DNA of 64,000 bases from JANLYC01 sp963815445 (lineage in GTDB: Bacteria > Actinomycetota > Actinomycetes > Propionibacteriales > Nocardioidaceae). Below the pieces are notes generated by a model. That model was not told the DNA's origin. It worked only from the letters and a program-made list of their open reading frames with translations, and did no database searches. Location of the stretch: contig CAWFGV010000005.1 in the NCBI GenBank assembly GCA_963815445.1, positions 186,001 to 250,000 on the forward strand, written 5' to 3'. This document shows, piece by piece, positions 62,596-64,000 of the stretch. Position 1 is the first letter of the stretch, and each line of letters opens with the position of its first letter. Both the position numbers and the translations under genes were made by a program.

Positions 62596-62638
62596 CGGGT
62601 TCGGGGTCTTGCGCGATCACCGTCGAAGGGAGTCCGGT

Positions 62639-63019
62639 GTGGACCGAGTACAACGAAGCGACGACGAGTCGTTTGTCTGGGCTGATCTGCACGAGGGGAG
62701 CGGGGCGATCCAGGTGCACCGCTACTTCGAACGGGCGTTGCCGTGGCCGGTCGAGCTGGAGACGTGGGACATCCCGGTCGGCGGATCCGAAGGCGTACAC
62801 CGGCATGGCGACCACGACCCGGACGGGTACGCCGGGACGCGCGAGTGCTACCTCGTCATCGACGGGACCGGCAGCGTCACGATGGGGGCGGAGCATATCG
62901 AGGTCGGCCCCGGTGACGCGGTCCTGGTCGATCCGCTGACCGACCGCGGCGTGGTCAACACCGGTGATCGCACGTTGCGTCTGGTGACCCTTCGGGATCC
63001 GCCGACCACCAGCCGGTGA
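62639..63019 (+). CDS. Cupin-domain protein
   Basis: This 126-residue protein from GTG 62639, preceded by AAGGGAG, has one cupin barrel: HRHGDHDPDGYAGTRECYLV and GPGDAVLVDPLTDRGVVNTG. The first motif keeps His residues and a Glu/Tyr that can bind metal. It is a small metal-dependent enzyme or sensor of unknown reaction. It is followed by palindrome copy 3. Confidence 0.83.
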   Translation: MDRVQRSDDESFVWADLHEGSGAIQVHRYFERALPWPVELETWDIPVGGSEGVHRHGDHDPDGYAGTRECYLVIDGTGSVTMGAEHIEVGPGDAVLVDPLTDRGVVNTGDRTLRLVTLRDPPTTSR

Positions 63020-63107
63020 GCGGATCGGGTCGACCCTCGTGGCGACCGGGTCGTCATACGGCCCACTGCATCAGGTGGTGAGCGAGGCAGAAACCTGGTT
63101 CCCCACG

Positions 63108-63157
63108 CGCGTTTGCCTTGTTCACAAGCCACCTGGCTTGTGAACAAGGCAAACGCG
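63108..63157. terminator. Palindromic bidirectional terminator, copy 3
   Basis: Two 24-base arms pair perfectly around CC at 63132-63133. Compared with copies 1 and 2, the left arm has CCTTGTTC instead of CCTAGTTC and the right arm GAACAAGG instead of GAACTAGG, a matched change that keeps the pair. It lies in the convergent gap between the cupin and DUF6104 genes. Confidence 0.88.
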
Positions 63158-63197
63158 GAGGGCCAGGTCAAGAAAAGTGAGCGCGTGCGTGAGTGGG

Positions 63198-63383
63198 TCA
63201 GTCGGGGTCGAGATCGTCGTCGTCGAGACGGGCGAGCCAGGTGGCGAGGCGTTCGACGGGGATCTCGAACTCCGGGTTGAGGTCCACGAACTCCTGCAGC
63301 CGCTCGGCAAGCCAGGCCAGCGTGACGTCCTCGTCGCCACGACGCTTGACCAACTCTTCGATCCCGCGGTCGGTGAAGTACAC
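63198..63383 (-). CDS. DUF6104 protein
   Basis: This 61-residue acidic protein (MYFTDRGIEELVKRRGDEDV) is the conserved DUF6104 family that lies next to the 2-oxoglutarate dehydrogenase gene in many actinobacteria. It is soluble and helical. The function is unknown but its place next to kgd suggests a helper role. Confidence 0.88.
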   Translation of the reverse strand: MYFTDRGIEELVKRRGDEDVTLAWLAERLQEFVDLNPEFEIPVERLATWLARLDDDDLDPD

Positions 63384-63415
63384 CAGTCCTCCAGTCCTCG
63401 CTAAGTTTCTTCATT

Positions 63416-63521
63416 GGTGGCAGCCTGGGGGCCGTCAACGCGTGCAGGCTCGCGCCGGACGCCGAACTCCTTCGGTGGCAGCCTGGGGCCGTCACCGCGT
63501 GCAGGCTCGCGCCGTACGCCG
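63416..63521. repeat. Imperfect direct repeat of about 48 bases, two units
   Basis: Units at 63416-63464 and 63474-63521 (period about 58 bases) are nearly the same, GGTGGCAGCCTGGGG to GCCG, with two substitutions and one base gap. Each contains an AGCCTG/CAGGCT inverted pair. The element lies in the 147-base gap between DUF6104 and kgd, so it may be a genome-wide small repeat. Confidence 0.75.
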
Positions 63522-63530
63522 GGACGGCCC

Positions 63531-64000
63531 TCAGCCGAAAGCACCGTCGAGCAATGCCTGTAGCTCGTGCTGGTGGACCGATGTCTGGCCGACGGACGGC
63601 GCAGCGGACTCCGCGCGGGAGACCCGGTTGAACGGGATGTCGCCCAGCTCCGGCGCCAGGTTGAGCTTCATGTGCGGCCACGGGCCCATGTTGGCGGGCT
63701 CGTCCTGCACCCAGCGGATCTCGCGCACGTTGGGATACTTCGCCAGCTCGGCCGTCACCTCGTCGACAGGACGGGGGTAGAGCTGCTCGAGGCGGGCGAT
63801 CGCCGTCCGGCCCTGGTCGTCGTCGCGGCGTGCACGCTCGGCGAGCAGGTCCCAGCAGATCCGACCTGAGCACAAGATGAGTCGCTCGACCTTCGACGGG
63901 TCGGCGGAGTCGTCGCCGATCAGCGGCTGGAACGTGCCCGTCGTGAAGTCCGCCGGCTGCGACGCCGCGTCCTTGCGTCGCATCATCGACTTCGGCGTGA
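63531..64000 (-). CDS. kgd: Multifunctional 2-oxoglutarate decarboxylase/dehydrogenase, C-terminal fragment
   Basis: The leftward frame runs off the right edge and codes for the last 156 residues. MMRRKDAASQPADFTTGTFQ (with TPKS-like residues before) and ERLILCSGRICWDLLAERAR are typical of the E1 end of SucA/Kgd, followed by VREIRWVQDEPANMGPWPHM. The enzyme converts 2-oxoglutarate in the TCA cycle. The large N-terminal acyltransferase and TPP parts lie outside. The DUF6104 gene follows 147 bases later. Confidence 0.93.
   Translation of the reverse strand, partial: TPKSMMRRKDAASQPADFTTGTFQPLIGDDSADPSKVERLILCSGRICWDLLAERARRDDDQGRTAIARLEQLYPRPVDEVTAELAKYPNVREIRWVQDEPANMGPWPHMKLNLAPELGDIPFNRVSRAESAAPSVGQTSVHQHELQALLDGAFG

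Noticed and set aside
37247..63157. The three palindromes as CRISPR repeats
   Set aside because: They are single, far apart, with no spacers and no cas genes. Placement in convergent gaps fits terminators.

Overview
The window comes from a high-GC actinobacterium. WhiB1 next to PdtaS, SigR-RsrA, ribosomal protein bL37, nickel superoxide dismutase with its maturation protease, a DUF6104 gene beside the multifunctional 2-oxoglutarate dehydrogenase and an archaeal-type AspRS all point to Actinomycetia. Gene content and codon use suggest Nocardioidaceae or a close relative; this placement is an inference. It is mostly ordinary chromosome. I saw no tRNA, rRNA, CRISPR array, transposase or prophage.

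Layout. 1-2.1 kb: a leftward NarL-type two-component pair, cut by the window edge. 2.2-10.3 kb: an eight-gene rightward operon encoding only the membrane arm of complex I (nuoA, H, J, K, L, M, N). Where nuoB and nuoD should lie there is a degenerate, His-rich NuoB/NuoD-like protein with a frame break. 10.3-11.7 kb: an ArsR-SRPBCC operon behind two identical dyads. 11.8-23 kb: mixed genes (secreted propeller-LamG protein, XRE-cupin regulator, tandem DUF427, nucleotide cyclase, sialidase-like protein, NCS1 permease and TetR around a palindrome, DUF2231, channel-like protein with PRC-barrel partner). 23-31.5 kb: an agmatinase-family enzyme, then an envelope or glycolipid locus (GT-C, PIG-L deacetylase, GT4, flippase-like protein, polysaccharide deacetylase, MGDG-synthase-like transferase, PAP2). 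31.6-36 kb: two OmpR-type two-component systems.

36-46.5 kb: small membrane and S4 proteins, FKBP, CBS pair, HisN, a second DUF2231 protein, rsgA-aroA, a frame-broken DUF222/HNH gene, DoxX, and an archaeal-type aspS behind a T-box leader. 46.7-52.7 kb: an ECF sigma factor fused to a zinc-finger/Thr-rich tail with frame breaks, a GGDEF-like protein, SRAP, a hydrolase, sigR-rsrA with a consensus SigR promoter, bL37 and a hotdog protein. 52.7-64 kb: DUF4232, GNAT, IlvG-like enzyme, DUF2785, pdtaS, whiB1 with a CRP-like site, sodN/sodX, malic enzyme, MDR oxidoreductase, cupin, DUF6104 and the 3' end of kgd.

The strongest non-gene signals are four. (1) Four promoters around the envelope locus share an 11-bp-period CTTCA direct repeat, then 10 bp, then a TAGCGT-like -10; they precede the GT-C gene, the glycosyltransferase operon, PAP2 and the neighbouring response regulator. 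(2) Three near-identical long palindromes each lie in a convergent gap and show a compensatory base change, so they look like a family of bidirectional terminators. (3) An Asp-specifier T-box whose 3' strand can pair with the Shine-Dalgarno of aspS. (4) The membrane-arm-only complex I with altered proton-channel carboxylates. Three genes carry frame breaks, so sequencing indels must be excluded before calling them pseudogenes.
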